A stretch of DNA of 64,000 nt from Planococcus citri (GCF_950023065.1 NC_088679.1:46314001-46378000); one strand, 5' to 3'. Counted from the stretch's first letter, positions 1 through 16,088 are shown. Notes: generated by a model from the sequence alone, not told the origin. Program-made: numbers and translations.

Positions 1-3000
1 TGGTTGATTTTTAAATCCAAAAGATTTGTAAATTTTCGAGAATGTATATTTTAATTTAAGAAAACACACCACACACACTTCCTTTTCAGATTCTTGATCT
101 TTCGAGATAGTAATTAACAATCAAATATTCTCAAAACTCACATCAGCTATGTAAAAAATGTTAATTGATGAAGACTAAACGCTGCGTCTGTGTAGAAAAG
201 TATGCGAAATTTCTTTCCCAATCAATTAACTTTTGTAACGGATGTTAAAATAAAAAATACATGAGAAAATAACAAAAATCATACAATCATGTTGCACAAT
301 AAACATCTATATTACACATTCAGTTTTTTTTCTTTTTTAATAGCATCTTAGTTTCACACTTCCTATTAATAAGTTTGACAATAAAAACAATATAATAAAA
401 TTTTTTCTAGCAATTCTCCTTCATTTCTAACAAACATCGTATTGGTTTGCAAACCTACACATTTTTGCTGTTTCATGTCATTATCTTTCAAATAGTCGCA
501 CACTGTTCGGTATGTACTTTCATTTCAGGTTTTACGTAATGTCAAATTATTTTTGATGCATTTTTTATTTGAAATTAATCAAATATATTTTCAACTTTTA
601 ATAAGCTAATGCATCTACTTTGTTCGACTGTATATAAGAATAACGAGCGTAGATGCAATAACAGTTTTGAACAAATAGTCATCAGAATATCCATAATTTT
701 TACGAAGTTTAATTTTTTATGCCATCACGAAACAATCATTCGATAAAAATTGTTGAAAAAGCAACTATGCACAATATGACAAGTCTTCCGGTTAATCAAC
801 GAACAACCAATCATTTGCAATCAAAAGTACAGATTTTAGTCATTTAAAGCCTCGAAGATGAATTAAAAATCGAATTTAAGCATAATCTTTATTAAAATTT
901 TAAAAGAGAAGATGAAAATTTGAAAAATAAAAAAATAAATAAAAACCAACAGTAAGTATGGTCAACGAAAAATGAAATTCTATCCTCCTTCAAGTTTCAA
1001 GCAATAGAGGTTATAAGGTGAAGCAACAATTTTTTGTCATCACTGTTTTTCAAATTGATGGTTCAAGAAACTGATTTAATAAGTCATCTCCAAACCATTT
1101 AATCGTGATTTTTTTCCTTTTCTCATTCTGATTCGCTGTGTAAACTTTCACACACTTCACTCAATTCAATAGCCATCAGATAAATTTGAATTCAAAATTT
1201 CATTGACCTTGAATCACTTAAAGGCAGATTCACAACCAGCTCAAATTAATCATAGCAATTTTTTTTTGTATGTGCGTCAACTGCGCGCTTAATACTTTTT
1301 AGTTTTGAATTGAATGTTCTATGTATGTACATAAATAAGAAGATTGTCAACCTGCAGATCGATACTTGATTTTTTTTTTTTTTTTGTTTCAGGTGAGTAC
1401 AACTTTTTTTCATCAGAGCAAAAAGGAACTTATCATTACCTACTCGTAAGTAAACAAATGACATTGTATATTATGATTTACGCAAGAATCTATTATTAAT
1501 TCATGAATGGAAGTATGTAATCCTCTCTTAACCAATCTTATCAGACCAACTAATGATGAAAAATACTCTCTTCTACATCGACGCAAAAAAATGCATCAAG
1601 GTATACGATACGAATTCTCGCAACGCGAACGCAAAATTTCCGCACAAAAGTTCGCGTTTTCCGGTTCACTGGGATAAAACTTTCATCATACTTCAAATAT
1701 TATATCGATTACGATTAGCAACGATTATAAATCTTCATAGATTCAACCTGTTTCGACTTTAATTACGCTATTAATCATTGATCAAGTAGCCATTGGTAAA
1801 TGCATTAAGAATTGCGCGCTGTCACCTATAATCTACTTCCTGAATCCTTGGGCTTTCGATCTTAAACAGTTGCACTAGTTTCGTATTCATAGTTCTGTAG
1901 TGTACTATATGTATACCTAGACCTACGTATTACGTAAGCATGTAAATTTTTTTGGTGCTGTTAAGATATATACGACGACGATGAATTAGCTCCATACGTC
2001 CATACGTTCTCGATAGAAAGTAAACACTCATTGTTAACTCGATTATAGAAATTCTGTCTTTGTCGGCTTCATATTTACGATTTATGGTAAACATCGGTTC
2101 TCCGGTTTCAAGTGAATCGAATTTTTGTCGAGTAGAAACCAGATTGTAAAAAGCAAATAACGGTTCATTACAAAACTGCATTTTTCATTAATTTCTTTTT
2201 CAGTATATCGCTAAGTACATGAGTAAAAATTTCCATGCAGTGGAAGCGTCCGTTGATCGATGACCGATCGACGAATCAATTATTACTCGGACAATTACGC
2301 ATCAACGTGATACGTAAGAGACCAAATTTGGTAGCGCAAAGCTTCGGGATACGATAAATCATCAAATGGTGTCTTGTTGGTGGTCCTTTGAAGCGTGTTA
2401 CTAATCTAGGTAGCCAATCTAGCCATCTGCTCATTGTATCAATAGCTGTAGGATGTGTTTCAAGTCCAAATCTATATGCGAATTTTGTCATTGATACTCG
2501 CAAATGTTTAATTCAAACTAATTAAAGGGTCATAACATGAGAATGGTTTACTTTTTTAAAACCACCAGCTACAACATTCGAATTTAACGCGAAATTGCTC
2601 AAGTATGCCTTTGGGAAGATCGCGAATTTTCTTTACACAGACGTACACTACACATACCTTAGGTTATCTTTATTACAACTTGTTTTCTTCCTGATAACAA
2701 ATACATAGTCATAGAATCAAAGGGATTTCCCCAGTTTCATAAACTTATCTGCTCATAATTTTTTTTCGGTTTAATGAACATGTTCATTGTTCAATACGCA
2801 AAGACCAGCGCTATACCTTCTCCAAAGAAAACTGTACAAAAAATGTACTCCCACCAAAAGTCCAAAAAAAAATCATTACAAATAGAAAAATTTCCGAATT
2901 ATACCTACTCTCAAATCTTCCTCAATATATTCTCTTCCAAGAGTCAAAGCGCCAAGGGGTAAAATTTCGAAAAGCTTCGTTGACCTCATTTAAAATGATG

Positions 3001-6000
3001 AATAAAACATTAAAAAATTCTTAAAAATTGAAACATTTTTTTTGTAACTTTTGAAATATTTTCTGACTTATTTCATAAAGTAGCGAACTTTCAACTTCCT
3101 TACTACTTTTTATGTGGAGAAGGGAGGGATTTTTACTGAGAAATTGCAAATAATTTTTCAAGAAGTTTCAATTCTCAAGTCTTTTTTCATTTTTTTGAAA
3201 ATGGGCGCTAATTTTTTTTTTAATGCAATTTTCTAGAAATAGGTGTGTTTTTAAAACCATGCACAGCAATCGAAATTTCAGTAACCCGAATTCATTTTCC
3301 AATTCTCGAAAAATTATTGGAAATCACATTTTCTTTTTTAATCAAATGACTATATTTCCAGGCAAAACATAACTTGAAATAAAGTACAAATAAAATATGG
3401 GAAAACATTTTCCAGGAATATATCGACCTCTTTCTCTCTTCACAAAATTTCATCAGTTCTAAGAAATCCGAAGTTTCGAGGGGGTTTTATATTTTTTTCC
3501 ATAAATTTTTGAGATCGCCCAATTCAGTTTTCATTTCTATAAATCAGAAGCCTTCGACTTAATCTCAAATTGCGCAGGTTTTTTTTTTTGAAAGAAGTAA
3601 AGAAATATGTAGTTACATTCTGATACAGAAATTTGTTTTAATTATCAACTCGTAAAGTTTTGTAGATCGTAATTTTTGAAATGATATTCGTACTCTGAAC
3701 TATTGGGTATTAAAAAAAAATAATTAATTATCATTTCCATCAGTAGGAGGGTATGTGACCTGCAAATGACATATTCACCAATTCAGAATACTTGACCAGA
3801 GAATTAAAAAATTTTAAATTCTTCTTTATTATTTCATAATTATGAGAATATATTTAAAATTTTCAAAAAATCATTTTCACAGAAAATTCTCATTTTTTAA
3901 AATAAGAGATGCTACTTCGTGTATTTTTTTTTTTTTTGATAAATGAAAAAACTGGGAGAGAACAAGTATACTTAGATTTCGAAGAAAACAGTGACAAAAA
4001 ATTAAGAGCGATATCAAAAGTGACCACTCCATTAGCACTCGAAGTGCTATGAAATCAACAATATCAGCTTGGAATGCATCTTGAAAACAAAAAAATCTCA
4101 AGATATTTAGTTTACCGAAAAGACTCATTGAGCGACGATTTCCCCTCATATTTGATAAGACGATTATAATAAAGGTTAATGTGGAATTTCAACATTGTAA
4201 CCAATTTTAAAAGTATTACAGTTCACGAAAAGATGACAATATCAGTTGATTTCTGACTTAATCATCGTCATCCAATCGCCGCTTACGCGTACCACAACAA
4301 CACAGAAATCAGCTGAGATCTCGTTTAGGTACCTGCGGTCGCTTCCGACATGTAATTATTCAGACTAATTCGATGATTTACAATAATTAAAATCTTAAGC
4401 ATTGTTATGAAGCACGGAAACTGGGTCATTTGGTAAAATGAAAAAAAAAAGTGATAAACGATAATTTGTAATACACGCATAACGATGCATTCGGTGATCG
4501 CCATAATTGTAAAAAAAATAAGTCATTAAAACGTAAAAAAAAAAAATGCTTTTTTATTCGTACATGAAAGGGAAATTTAGTGCGTAACACAACAGGTAGA
4601 CAGATGACTGTAAAGTTACATAAAACGTCGTTTCTCGCACTTGTAGTAACTTTTCGTTTTTCTCGCATTCCATAAATTAACACTTCGAATATTCATTACT
4701 CGAAGAACATTACTTTTCAGAATCATTCAAAAACTTATACTTAGATAGATCATCCATTAGATCTGATTCGCTAAAAGGAGACAATCTCGATATGACGAAT
4801 GGTGCATTAAGGATTCATGCATATGAGACCGGTTTACGAGTTACTACTTAGTATGTGTTTGTGTATGGTATTATGGTGGAAGAGTTATACATTTCGATGA
4901 ATAATATGAAAGTGAATTTTCATCATTCGTGATAAACATAATATTGAAAAAGTATCTCGATTCAGTTGATGTATCGATTTCAAATGATTTTTGTTCACTT
5001 TCTCACTCTCAGTCTCAATATGTACACATAATATCGGTAGAGTACCCCTGTTGATCGCAACACGCCGGAATCTTTCGATGGCGAGCAGATTGATAAGTTT
5101 ATGACCTATAACAACATTATTTGAATAACAGTAGTCTGGCAACTTGACAAATGGCGTTTACGGTGTGATGTTAGAACGTGGCTTTGTCTCAACACAGTCT
5201 GCCTGAACCCGAAACTAGCATCGCCCAACTCCCACACTTCATACACGTGGTTTGTGTCGATGTCGTGGCACGCCTCAGAGACAACAAGTTGCTACTATTG
5301 CTCATCGCGGATGTATTATTAACGGTCCGGTCCGCGAAGCTATTAGTTATATTTCTAACACGAGCTATAAGTACGTACGGTGATACGTATTAGGGTTTCG
5401 CGATCATTTCGTAAGCTAGATTATAGCTGGGTGTATTTTGAAATAATTATTAATTCGATCACCGAATGTTTCCAGTTATACAACAACGTACCTATAAACA
5501 ATCAATTTCGACGTGTATTTTTAACGGGATTTTTTTCATTTCAAGAATGTCAGCATTCTACCTGTTTGCAGGCAAATATTAGTAGGTTTCAAATGTGAAA
5601 ATTGGAGAGAGAGGGTCACTTTGGATCTTGATCGAAAATAATTAGATAGGTACCTAGTCGATTATCAGCGAGTAGACCTCGATTTCAAAATACAATATTG
5701 AATCCTTCGGAGAAAGTCCAAAATTAGCACTGTTGACTTATTCGACGCCCAAATTGAAATGAATCGACTAACTGGGGTTTTTTGCAAAATATTAGGAAAT
5801 CGTTTTTGGCAATGTCGCGTGGTGTGCACCTGTTCAGAAAAAATATATTTTTCTCATTTTTCTTCATAAAAATTGTTAGGTAATAATTTAAGAAACTTTA
5901 ACCAATGAAAATCAGATCAATGCTAAAATGACGCGCCAACATCTTACTTTATGTAGGGGAGAGGGAGGATGTTTTAGATACTTTTCTTTGATTTGAAATT

Positions 6001-9000
6001 GCAAGCGATAGGAAACACCTAAAAAGGTGGGGTTGTTCTCATTTGAAAGAGGATCTCAATGCGCACATTTTGACTAACTACAAAAATTTCTAAGTTGCAA
6101 ACTGAACAAACCATTGCACTTTGAAAAAACACCATTTTGGGTGGATGTTTTGGACATGCTGAGAAAAGACGTTTTTTTGAATGTTTATTTTTGGAAATCC
6201 CAAATTTCAATCCATTAGAAATCAATTGTCACAATCTGTCCACAATTTTACACAATTTCAGTTGACTCGGATTGTTTTTAATATTAGCGAGGCAATGTTG
6301 AAGAGTCGACTTTTTTATGCCATATTTTTCAGCCAGTGCTGGCCTGCTCGAATCGACATATTTTCAGGAGGCAACTTCAAATCGTTCTTGATTAGCATTT
6401 ATCATTCCAGACTCATTAAAAGTCTTTCCTGAATTTGTCGGATAAAACTGAGGTATTCTTACACCCAAACATAACAAATTAACAAGAATTTATCGCAGTG
6501 TCCAAAACATCCCCACTATGCCATTTCTACTTAAACTGGCTGTGGGGAAAAAAGTACCAGCTTTTCACGAAAAGGTAATTAGTGATTATTGATGAGAATG
6601 AATCAGAGATTTCATTTTACTTGGGCTCTTGACGAAATTCCTCACAGTTATTTTTCAGGAGCTCAAAATGTGAGACGAAAATTTTTTCCAAAAACAGCAC
6701 TTCAAAACAAAAGCTGAAATATTTTTATCACACGAGTTGGTATCTGGTAAACGTTGTCAAATATCAGTTGTGGTACGACATTGCCACATAATAGGGAAAA
6801 CCCCGTCAAAAAAAATCAAACCAACTCGTCTCAAACCAGCAACTGTCCAAAACATCCTCCCTCATCTCCACATCCTTATTTTAAGATACGCATTTACGGC
6901 AAACTGGGTAGGCAATTTATTTCACGTCATTTTTAAAAAAAGGATTCTTCGCAAGAAAATTGATTTGATTGGAATTTGAAATACAAATCAACTTCCAAAT
7001 GAAAATCTTAAACAAAAAAAAAATATTTCGAATCATAAAATTGAAAAAAACTGTGTTTCTCAATTTTTAGAGCTGAAATATTTCAGTTTCAGCACATTTA
7101 CGAATTTTTCAGCAATTGGAAGAAAAATGTACAGGGAAAAATGGTATCGCAATGAAACTAGGGATCGGTGCGGGGAAGTACTGCAACACTTGGATTTCCA
7201 GGAGCCTTAAAAAAATTCGTTCAATTCTGACCCGACCAAAATTAATGCGCGTTTTTTTCCCTTTCACTTCAGTAAATCGTAAGCTTATTTAGAACGCCTT
7301 CCAGGCGAACATATTATCCTTTAGAGAGGAACTCATTTTCATACGTGAACTTTCCATGTACACAAACATGATCATGATATTGAAAAATAAGAATTCGCGA
7401 TTACGAAAACTTGAGCAGATTACCTGTTTGTTCACAAGATAATAAATGTTAAAATGAAGAAAGAATAATAATAAAAAACGCTTCTCACAATTCTCACCGA
7501 CAAAATACAATCGTCTTCATTTATATTTGTACTTTAGATGACCACATTTTAGGTTACATCGACGTCATATTATTTAATAGCTGCGCTACACAATGAAGAT
7601 GACATAATTTAAAGATGACGAAATTTATTGATAGTATAATAACCCCCTTCCAATTTTTCAAAAAAAAAAAACACCTTATTATAATACCTAAATATATAAT
7701 ATCTTACCTGAGGCAACGAGACTATCAAAATATAATGCAACACCTGGAAAAATCAATAGAACAGCGTTAGTGACTAATTTAACACAAGTGTAATAAATCT
7801 TAAATGTGACACAGCTTTTTAAAATACTCGAACTTAACCTATATAACTAGTTTAGTACAATAAAAGAAAAAATATACAAATAGGTATATTCAGACGTTGA
7901 AAAATTATTTCGCCAATGAATGCATCTTCGACTCGATAAATAATAAATTTAAGGATAAATTTGGTAATTTTGTAGTTTGTACCTAGCTGTAGCTACCTAC
8001 ATGCGAATCTTGTAAACAGATTAGAAGGATGCCAGTATTAAATGCTATTTATTATTTATGCGATTTGAAAATTTTTTATGAAACACGCGCCGCTAAAATT
8101 TGCATAAATATCTGTTACATGTACATTATAACTAAAAATTAACGACTGATCAATTTAAAATCAAAATTTAACAAAACGAGTAATTTCGCGCGCGTTTTTG
8201 TTTTTTTTTTATTTACATTCCATGAATATTTATGGCTTAATTTTTTTCGCTCAAATGATAAGGCGTAATTATTTACAATTAACATAATACGCGTCTCATA
8301 TTTCCGTCAAATTTTCTCATTAGTGGTGAAATGAAAATTAAATAAAATGACCACCACTGGGTGACTGAACGTGTGGATGCAGGTATGATAATTATGCAAA
8401 CGCGGCTAAAAGCGAGCACATCAGGTAGATTTGGTAGATAAGTATGCAAAGGATCGCTTTCAATTTTGTTTATGGGACAAGTACACAAGGTAGATAGTAG
8501 ATATCAGGTAGTAAATACATTAAAAAACGCCATCAATCGACACTATTCGATTTGAAGGTGTAAAATTACATAATTTTAGAGTCGACCACATCGCGTGAGA
8601 TTTTGATTAGAATAACCTAAGTATACAGAAGTCATACAAAAGGTGAGAAATGGAGAAAGATTGGAAAAATAATTTATTCGCCCTCAGATGTCGTCGAATC
8701 AACTTACTATAAGTCAAAGGGTATTACGGACTTTACGTACCTTTACCTACATACTTAGTTAATCGTTGTTTTAAGAAGTGTTCAAATCTCATGATTCCGT
8801 TTAGTTACCGGAATACCTATCTACTTGACTGACTAGTGACTGTCGATTTTAAGATTATTTTTTTTTTACTCAAATCCAATAGAATAGTTGAGATGGATGA
8901 AGCTTACATAATAATGCATATAACAAACGCACTGTTGAGCTGCATGCGTACGGTTAAATGACGATACGGTGACGTGATTATTTGTTGATAGATCGCCTAT

Positions 9001-12000
9001 CTTTTATATTTGAATCATTATTACCATAGGTCGCGTACGTGTAGAAAAATTAATCCAACGGTGTTTTCCTATTTGGATGAAATATCCTTGATGTAACTGT
9101 GACAAGAATATGTCAATGACCCAGTACGCGAGTTGAAAAAATGCAGTAGTTATTCAGTAATTTCATACAAGGAAATGTACCTGTATACAACTTTTACATT
9201 TGGAACAAATAACATTTTTAAAATAAAATCATCTTTCAAATTAACGTACTGCCACTAACTAAAATCAAATTCACGCTATGTGATCTTTTTGCTGAATATG
9301 TGCTTTAAGCAGACTGGCTGACGAATTTGTGCGTTTTTCTTCATTAAAACGTTTTTTCAGTTTTTATGAAAGCTTTCTCCGAGATAAACCGAATGAGAAT
9401 TGAAAACACATTCAAATTTTTTTTTTTGGAAATTTCCAATTTCACTTGCTTGAAACAAGCCTTCTTGGAATGTTTGGTTTCGAAAAAAAAATTGGGAAAT
9501 CATCAACTCATACTAATGTCATATTCTATCAATCATATTTGAATTTTCAACTATGCGTTTTCATCCCTGAAACATTACCTACTAGTTGAGAAACTAATCC
9601 GATGTTTTCATGCATATAAATCAGCTTGTGCCTCACCCAAACAACTTGACAAAACTCATTTTCATAAATAAATAAAGATCTTCTGAAGAATTTTCAAAAA
9701 AAAAATTTTTTTTTCAAACAGTTAAGAAAAGTTGCATATGAGCTAAAAAAAAAAGAAAAAAATTGTATATTTTTGTGGCCATGTCTTACTTCCCTCCTTC
9801 AATTCTTCTTGATGCACCTCAAAAAATAAAATTTCTTTTTTTTAAAATAACTTATCCAATTCTTCTGATTTTAAATTTCAAATTGGACGAAAATCGAATT
9901 CAAACTCAGTCATTTCTTAAACACAAAATATAACGAAAGAGAAACCCGACTGAGTTTTTTGTATTTTACAAGAGACGAATCAACCATTACTCACGTTGCA
10001 GTTTTGCAGACAATTAGTTAAAAGATGGATATCAAATGAGCACGGAAGTAACTCAATGTTTTTGTTCCCTTGAAATTCGGGAACACATTTTCTATCTCAT
10101 TAACAACGTCTGATCGAGATAGCGATCAATGTGAGACCATAAGTCGCTTGATTATCCGGAACAAACGATCACGTTGGAGCGTCCAATGCGCAAATATTTA
10201 CCTAATAATTTACTAAACCAGTTGCACGTACGTTTAATACATACATTTTTATTATTATATCGTGAGAATTCAATGAGTTTTCAAGCAGCGAACAAGGCGT
10301 CCGAATGATTTAGATTTCGGTAACGTTGAAAGCTCGTGTATATAGACTATAGACTACTGGGGATTATGCACTCTACGTACATAAATCGTGCTGTGATACT
10401 ATTCATCAATTATTCAACTCAGTTCAAACAACACCTGGTAATAAAAAAAAGTGTCGTTTAACCTATGTACATGTTAATATGAAAATTAACTATAATATAT
10501 AGTGTTGGAAGATGGTATAAAGTTGACACAATATATACGAGTATCGTTTTCGACGAGTTACCGAAATACACCGTGTCATTAAAATGCATCATCATTTTAT
10601 CCGGGATACGCCTGGTGCTATTCAACTACGTACTAGAGGTAAGATACATATATCAGCATACTCTTCTCGCCACTGGAATATTTCCGCATAATGCATATTA
10701 TAGGTATAAATAACCAAACTGGCAAAGAGCCTAATTGATAATTATATTAATGGATTTATAGAGTATATTACTCTTTTATTATGCATAAATTATCGTAAAC
10801 TGGAAAAAATCATCTTGCTATCTTAATAGAAGGATAAGACTGCGGTTGTAATAACGAAAATGAAAATAAAGTATGTACTTTGTACACAGATTTAAAAGGT
10901 ACCTACTACCTAGCTACACATTATGCAGAGATCTTATACATGCTTCGGATTAATAATGAACCATTGAGCATTAGTTTTTAACGTCTTCACTTCAACTCCA
11001 AATTCAAGAGACACAAGAAAACTCTGAAAGAAGTAACGGCCAAACAAAGGCAAAAATTGCTTAAGATCTGAGATTTTAAGATTTTTTCAACATTCAAATG
11101 CTCAAGAAGATGCTTCAAACCCATCCTCATACATACGAGTATGCCATCGTCAGCGTTGAATTGAGTTTATACCTAATCCTTATTTGGAATTGGTATGGTT
11201 GGTAACTATAGGCGTCGAAATTTGTTCATTTTAACAATAATGAAAAATAATTTGCGGTACATTTTCGGATAAAACACCCAACACTATAATAATTCAATTC
11301 AAACTCGATACCATAGAAGTGATAAGAAAACAAAACATCACGTTTTTCTCGTAGGATGATTAAGATTTAAGGTAGTTAGTCAAGGTTTACACTCGAATAT
11401 CATGAGGAAAATGTGATATTATACGAGTATTAGCATCTTTGGAGGAGTCACAATCACGATAAAAATTCGCGATAATGATCAATCGTGTAAAACATGTAAT
11501 CATCCGGCGTGCTGTTACTAACCGTTTAAACAATTATTCCGGAATAGTAAACAGTGTTACACAGGTGTGCGAGTCAAACGCAGGGTCAACAAATTAAAGG
11601 GTTTCAATAATCTACATTATTATTTCTGTAAATACAAGGCTAAGGTATTATTGGTAATTGAGAAAACCACTTGTGATTACTCTCATTATGAACGCATTAA
11701 ATTCTATGTCATTTTCGAGATGCATCATTTTGCTTCGATTGAGATGAAAAATACACCGATTATAGGTATTTTGTGCACGCAGCTTTGTGCCGAAAAAAAT
11801 ATAGGAAAGATTTTTTCAAAAATTCTTTAGCTATTTGGAGGTGAGAAAACTGTGTACCAATAGTTTTCCGTTTTGTTTGACCTCGAAAAACCTCGGTGCA
11901 CTACCGACAATGCGATTCGAATAAATCAACAATAAGAGGACCGATACATCAACATGTAGATCAGATCCTTGAGGTTTCGAAATTTCTCCCCTCTCCAACT

Positions 12001-15000
12001 GCATATATTTTCTACCCTGAAAATCCCATTTTGTCTTTTCAAAATTGGGCGTCGTTGTAACCCAAGCTCAACATTACTGAACAATCTATGAAGAAATGAA
12101 ATCAACCGGCTCTTCCATTACAAAATATAACTTGGAAAATTTGTTATTATTATCAGTACCTACCTAGTAGGTATACCTATCTATACACAGGTAAGCAAAG
12201 GGGAAAAATAGAATCGAATCAGTCAGTAGCACCTGAGAATTGGAAACGTTATTTTGTCAGTTTCAATGAACCGAGAATAACAAACAGTGAAAAAATAGAC
12301 CTTCGAGTTTTATTTATTTTACGTGTGTTTCCAAAGCAAACATAATAAACAATTTTTTTATGCGCCGATGAAAGGAAAACAGAAAAGAATGGGTTTCTTG
12401 AGAAATACTATATAAATAACGTTCGATTGTAATTCAAGTACAGGTGACATTCCCAACAGACCATCGAGTAAAGTACTCTACATTGACCTTAACGTGTAAG
12501 CACGACAATAGCACGACTTGGAAATAAAAAATTCCAGTCCGAAGATTCGAAATTAAGCACACAAAGTTTCCCACATTTAGTACATAGGTACATCGATATT
12601 GACATAATATTTTTTCACCATTAAGTAAGATAAACGTATCGAATTTTTAATCCAATCCTCGCTGAGCGGTAAGTTTATGTATTCGATGTCATATTAATCT
12701 ATCGCAAATTATCATCGAATCGCGTCGGTAGGCAAACTAGAATTCTTTCTTATTATGGATGATTTTCAAATCACATCAAGATATCGAGAGCTCTAGGTAT
12801 CTTATAGTAAAGTATACCTGAATGTTAAAACAGGTTTATTAGTTCGTAAATATATTGGCCGGTTCAATGGCACAGTGTACGCTTAACCAAAATATCCCAT
12901 TTCGAAAAAAGCATACACATATACCTACATACGTATTGTAGCAACGACGATTTATTACATCATGGCCGGTAGTAATACACAAATGGAATAATACCAGTAC
13001 CTACTCGTAGCATTTTTCTTTCCAATATCTCGGCTCCAGAAGTACCTACATACGGATAAGCTAACGGTGAAAATAAACAAAGCTGGTTTTGAAAAATCGA
13101 CTTCCATATTTATTACCCGATAGAATGTATACGTTTTGGTATCTTATGGGCAAAATTACCGCACCAAATGAGTTAAAAACTCGATAGATTTCTTTTCCAT
13201 TGAAACCTGCGTCCCTTCCGCCTTGGAAATACGAGTAACACTTCCCATTCACCTGATACCTTACACATAAAGTGCGTAAATAACATCGAAGGTTAGGCAT
13301 GCATCTTGATAATATGAAATCATCATTTAGCCAGAGATGTTGGAAGATCATTTAGGTCATTTGTTTCAGACGAAGAGCGAAAAAAAAACAATACGCTGTC
13401 ATTTAGCGGCGCGTGATCACGAATTGCATTGAACTTGGCTTAGGAGCTGGCGAGTTTTGATAAAGCGTCGATTTTAGCCTATTTGCCGTGGGAAATATAT
13501 GTTATTTTCATTATCCTGGTAACTTCGCCCTGTAGGAAGGCCATTTAGGTGTATATAACGTACTACGACCTCCTCCGTGACTTCAACACGTTTTTATCAT
13601 TTATAAAAGTTTGCGGTTATACACGTTGTTGTTATTGTTTAGTCGATAATTGTTGCTGTGTCTTGAAATAGGTTATACGTATGCAGCGTCGCGTACTTGA
13701 TGTCATTTCAAGAAAATTTTAAGCTATCACGATTTTTCGTTCTGTAGGTGATTTGAAAATATCGCATCTGCATAGTACACATAAAATTCTACTAGCTACG
13801 TTTGTTGGGTAACCTAAAACGCCTGCCTGCGGTTCATGGCGTCGCCTCCGGTACCATCAAATCAATTTTCTTCTCGCCTTGATTTACTAACTTTTCCCGT
13901 CCAAGATCGGTACAATATTGCACAGCCTAAGCACACTTAGGTATAGGTACTTGTACACACTTACATAGACACATAGCTTCCTCGGATAATAATTATTACG
14001 TCATTATAGTATTCGGTCGTGGTGGGCAATACGGCCAAATAGCCGATATCTGTAAACACTACCTAACCCCGTTATTCGCAGGTAATCGACCATCATTCAT
14101 AACATTGACATAATACAGAACAAAGTGGACGAACGTACACTTTCTAGTTTAGCAAACTGTGTTCATTGCAAATGCTATTATAATTGTAGATATTGGATAG
14201 GCAGGGGTACGAACGTACGTACGTTCTGTAGATTCGTTCAAATCAAAAGATTTAATTAACTCATTTTGTCCGCGCTCAGTTAAACGTCTTCATTTCTACT
14301 TATTTGATGAATTGAGTTTCTTTTTCACTACAACCGCTTTTAAATTACTTATTAGATAATACTATGACTGAAAAAAAATCATTTACAAAGTCGAGTATTT
14401 GAAGAAACTAAGTAATAATGGTGAATCCGTATTCATTTTGAGCACCAGGTTTACCAAACGATTAACCAAAAGTCATAATCATCGAGAAAATATTTCCAAC
14501 TATCGACTTCCTTATTTGCTCCATTTGTTCAAACATGAAAATGAAAAAATGAAATCGAAATTTGTACCACATTATAAGATCTGTACTTTGTAGATCCATC
14601 AAGAAAATTCAAGATCTCTGAACCCGACACTTTTGCCTACAATGTAGACCTATGAGACCCTTCATCTAGAAAATAACAGGAAATGACAAAACATCCCACT
14701 CGGACCAATCAAAAAGAGTAAGAAAATTGATGCTCTTAAAAAAAAAGCGAAACAACTTTTTCGAATGGTGAATTGTTAATTCGTTTAATTTTTACTCGGA
14801 TTCAAAAATTTGGGGCTACAAAAAATTGAACCCCTGTACAATGTACATTTTACTCTTAATATCAACAGCCTTTATAATTATGTATATCTGGATATTTCAT
14901 CTTGAAATTCCAATACCTATGGTTACAATCGCGGATGATACATATGATTGTACAATGTACACGCAACTGCAAGGGACCATTTTCAATATTTAAAGCGCAA

Positions 15001-16088
15001 TAGTTTTAAACTTGAAAAAGTGGACTTACCCAGTTCTTCTCGCGGACCCTTCAATTAAGCACTTCAGTTTGTAGGGCAAGCTCCACAACTGACGATGTTA
15101 TCAATTTATATGACATTTACATAGCATAATTTGCATGAAGTGATAATAAGTTGTGTATCATTATTTGAATTAGCTAAGTAAAAGCTTTTAGCACGAATTG
15201 GTTTAGTGGTACAAATTAGCTCAGATATTAAAAGCGTGATCTAGCTCTCGAAATGAGACATTTATTCAAACACTTCATATACGTAAATACATCGGCTACA
15301 ATCATAGACATACAGTGCATAAAACATAATATATTTGCGGACGGCATTTATTCGCCATTTTGCAACTGAGTCTCGAATAAATCCTCACGACTAATGCGCA
15401 AAAATTCATTATCAACTATTAGAATCAAATAGGATCGTGCTAAGGCTTAATTTTTGCACGCCAAATTCCAAATCATGATCAGCTAGAGAACCAGCAGACA
15501 ATTACTTCTTGATAATTTATTCGAAAAGTTGCTAATTCTTTTATTTTATCTAGAATTTGCCAATTCTAAGATACCTATAAAGTTTCTTTGGTAATACCGG
15601 CCTACTTGGCTGGAAAAATTTCGACTTCGGTTTTCAACAGGTCGAGAATTTAGGGATGTGAAAAAAAAAACAAATAAAATAAATTTGAGATTTGAATTGA
15701 TGCCACTTTTTGAGTAGAGGACCGAAGATATAATTTTGAATTTTTGTATGTGGAAGAAAAAATGTAATTGATCAATGTTCATGAAAAGTTCTCGATCGTT
15801 TTTCAATTCATAAAATATTTCAGATCAAAAAACTCATAAATTGATAAGATTTTCCACATACTTAGTCTTCAACCATTAATCGAAGAATGAAAATTCAAGG
15901 ACTCGCAGCATTAACTGAAATACCTAAAAGGGGAATCACTGGGCGATGGATCTTCAAAATGTGGATACTCTAAATCGGTCAAAAGCATTTATCAAGATGT
16001 TAATTGAGAATTTTACGACGAATTTCTCAAAAAGAGTTCTTGGAAGTGGTAACGTTTCAATATCTAAGAGTAAAAAAAAATGCGTAAA
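1..16088. other. Noncoding region upstream of the fibrinogen-domain gene
   Basis: No exon could be supported here on either strand. Open frames are short (under 100 codons), AT-rich and lack good splice or start context. The stretch holds many homopolymer A/T runs and scattered TACCTACC, GGTAGGTA and TACGAGTA words. One repeat with inverted ends is listed separately (5952 to 6869). A 16-bp palindrome made of ACGT repeats lies at 14211 to 14226. A TATAAA at about 10514, followed by a short frame starting at 10584 and a GTAAGA donor near 10639, could be a promoter and first exon, but nothing links it to the gene. The region may be promoter, 5' UTR intron or intergenic DNA. Confidence 0.6.
5952..6869. 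repeat. Possible non-autonomous element with GGATGTTTTGGACA inverted ends
   Basis: The word GGATGTTTT(G/A)GA occurs four times in about 900 bases. It is forward near 5967 and 6142 and reversed near 6500 and 6844. The outer pair carries longer matching purine-rich ends (GAGGGAGGATGTTTT on the left, its complement on the right), giving a nested inverted layout. No transposase frame and no clear target-site duplication were seen. It could be a degraded MITE or two nested copies of one. Confidence 0.4.

Noticed and set aside
2276..2503. Open frame on the - strand with fairly protein-like composition (HPTAIDTMSRWLDWLPRL)
   Set aside because: Short, no recognisable domain, no flanking splice signals that would join it to other exons. 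Could be a decayed fragment, but not supportable.
10514..10640. TATAAA, ATG and GTAAGA donor as the first exon of the fibrinogen-domain gene
   Set aside because: The exon would end in phase 1, which does not fit the phase-2 entry of the coiled-coil exon, and it encodes no hydrophobic leader.
13061..13351. 96-codon open frame on the - strand
   Set aside because: Looked cysteine-containing and protein-like in part, but shows no domain and lacks supporting splice context.
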